Of a stretch of 64,000 nucleotides of DNA, positions 62,713 to 64,000 are shown in pieces. Position 1 is the stretch's first letter. Every line of letters begins with the position of its first letter. This DNA comes from Siminovitchia fordii DSM 16014 = CIP 108821. Its GTDB lineage: Bacteria > Bacillota > Bacilli > Bacillales > Bacillaceae_C. Below the pieces are notes generated by a model, which worked only from the letters and a program-made list of their open reading frames with translations, made no database searches and was not told where the DNA came from. The translations under genes were made by a program, and so were the position numbers. Where the stretch lies: contig NZ_KB894696.1 in assembly GCF_000374565.1 (NCBI RefSeq), positions 1 through 64,000 of the forward strand, written 5' to 3'.

Positions 62713-64000
62713 TTATTGGGCCTCCTCAAAATTAAGCTCGGGCGGGGGCTGCCTAAACATTTTTGTAAGGTTTAAAAGGTATATAAATCCTAACGCAAAC
62801 CAAATTCCACCTACAATAAGTGAATGACTATCCAATTTTAAAAAGAATAAGCCTGTAAGCGAAGCGCCAATTAACGGAATAATAAGATACCGAATCGTCC
62901 CCATAATGGATCTCTGATTTTTTCGGAAATAATAGTGCGCGATTACAGAAAGATTAACAAGGGTAAAAGTAAGCAGTGCACCAAAATTGATGAGAGATAC
63001 GGCTAGTGTAAGACTTAAGAAAAGTGAACAAAAAGCAATGGATCCTATAATTAATAGGTTAAATACAGGTGTACGATACTTTGGCGAAAGATACCCAAAT
63101 ATTTTGGCAGGGAGTACACCGTCACGTCCCATTGCATATAAAATACGGGATGCACTTGCCCCTGATGCAATAGCCGATCCGAAGCATGTAATGGTTCCTT
63201 CTGCAAGCATATAACTTACCAAGAAATTACCTCCGATGTACATACCAATTTCTATATAAGAAGCTTCAGGGTCATTAAAAGTTTGGTATTCCGGCCAGGC
63301 AAGCTGTAAAAAATAAGAGCCAAGAATATACAGCACCCCACCAATGATTGTAATAAGATAAATGGCTTTGGGTATAGATTTTTCTGGATTTTTCGTTTCC
63401 TCCGCCAGAGTGGTCACAGCATCAAACCCTAAAAAAGAAAAACATAAAACAGGTATGATAGACATGATTTCCGGCATATCAGAATTTGAATCAATAAACG
63501 GAAGTACAGAAAGGATTGTGCCAGCTCCTTGGCCATTTAGAAGACCCTTAATTGAAAATAGGATGAAAAGGATGAATGATCCAAACTGCAATAACAGAAC
63601 ACCTGTATTAAATTTTGCCGCTAAGGTGATCCCAAGAATATTTACGGTCGTTATGATAATGATAAAGAGAATAATCCAAATGTACATAGGAATAGAAGGA
63701 AAATACGCCCTCATAGCTATTCCCAGGAATAAAGAAGTTATCATTGGACTAAATACATAATCCAATAATATTGTCCAACCTACCATAAACCCAACATGCG
63801 GACTAAAGGATTTTTGCGTAAACGTATAAGCACCGCCTGCAGTCGGAAAGGCTTTCACCATTTGAGCATAGCTATAGGCTGTAAATAACATAACAAGCAA
63901 GGCAATCATATAAGCTGTTGAAATCATCCCATTTGTGCTCTGAACAGCTACTCCATATGTTGCAAATAAAGTTGTTGGGGCCATAAAAGCTAAACCAAAA
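62713..64000 (-). CDS. APC-family amino acid/polyamine permease, N-terminus cut by the window
   Basis: The frame stays open to the window end, so the first residues are missing. About 11 helices are present. Family features: GFMAPTTLF-like start of helix 1 (FGLAFMAPTTLFATYG), YAQMVKAFPTAGGAYTFTQ in helix 2 and FLGFDAVTTLAEETKNPEKSIP, the conserved helix 6-7 loop. It imports amino acids or amines; relatives include putrescine importers. The substrate cannot be told. Stop at 62713, followed by a terminator. Confidence 0.88.
   Translation of the reverse strand, partial: FGLAFMAPTTLFATYGVAVQSTNGMISTAYMIALLVMLFTAYSYAQMVKAFPTAGGAYTFTQKSFSPHVGFMVGWTILLDYVFSPMITSLFLGIAMRAYFPSIPMYIWIILFIIIITTVNILGITLAAKFNTGVLLLQFGSFILFILFSIKGLLNGQGAGTILSVLPFIDSNSDMPEIMSIIPVLCFSFLGFDAVTTLAEETKNPEKSIPKAIYLITIIGGVLYILGSYFLQLAWPEYQTFNDPEASYIEIGMYIGGNFLVSYMLAEGTITCFGSAIASGASASRILYAMGRDGVLPAKIFGYLSPKYRTPVFNLLIIGSIAFCSLFLSLTLAVSLINFGALLTFTLVNLSVIAHYYFRKNQRSIMGTIRYLIIPLIGASLTGLFFLKLDSHSLIVGGIWFALGFIYLLNLTKMFRQPPPELNFEEAQ

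Overview
The window looks like a chromosomal segment of a spore-forming Bacillaceae bacterium (Bacillus sensu lato). It is moderately AT-rich, ribosome binding sites are strong AGGAGG types, and GTG and TTG starts are common. Gene sets match Bacillus subtilis loci in order and length: yerO/swrC, lnrJKLMN (yfiJKLMN), csoR-copZ-copA, yhjC/yhjB, bceRSAB, codBA and opuD. A dipicolinate synthase A homologue and a KinA-type orphan histidine kinase fit a sporulating host. No rRNA, tRNA, CRISPR, phage or transposase gene was seen.

Layout, left to right. (1) 1-5.6 kb: the 3' part of lysA, a sigma-54 activator, a lone dipicolinate synthase A-like gene and an OpuD-like betaine transporter. (2) 5.7-9.8 kb: a TetR repressor divergent from the RND exporter SwrC, with a clear operator inside the swrC promoter. 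(3) 9.8-17 kb: a UDG-superfamily protein, a decayed 0.8 kb gap and the LnrJKLMN two-component/ABC exporter cluster. (4) 17.3-18.9 kb: selO. (5) 18.9-24 kb: a sigma-54-controlled locus. An activator is co-transcribed with a nitrilase-like protein that lacks its catalytic cysteine. Both diverge from a histone-deacetylase-like amidohydrolase, a DUF3311 peptide and a sodium:solute symporter behind a textbook -24/-12 promoter. (6) 24-34 kb: a PgeF-like protein, a GAF-GAF-PAS kinase, a VOC protein, an aldehyde dehydrogenase pseudogene, a phosphodiesterase, a YerD-like glutamate synthase-family protein, a DUF4153 membrane protein, YjdM and a luciferase-like monooxygenase. (7) 34-39.7 kb: a copper island (csoR, copZ, copA, a His-rich anchored protein, a CxxC glutaredoxin and a half-size sirohaem/Fe-S reductase-like protein). 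(8) 40-46.5 kb: gntR-nhaC, pdxR/pdxS without pdxT, and an NSS transporter. (9) 46.6-51.8 kb: Fur-controlled siderophore ABC uptake, divergent from a ferredoxin-NADP reductase. (10) 52-59 kb: small envelope proteins, a TraB-family protein and BceRSAB. (11) 59-64 kb: codBA behind a PyrR-type attenuator, a small unknown protein and a truncated APC permease.

Two themes recur. Many genes belong to defence against envelope-active compounds and metals (SwrC, Lnr, Bce, Cop), each with a local sensor and a visible operator. A dispersed non-coding repeat (TGTCCAGCT... to ...TTTTCTT) sits in transcribed leaders or gene gaps: upstream of lnrL, bceA and codB, and between the siderophore-binding protein gene and its permeases. 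All assignments come from reading the sequence and remembered family features; no database search was run.
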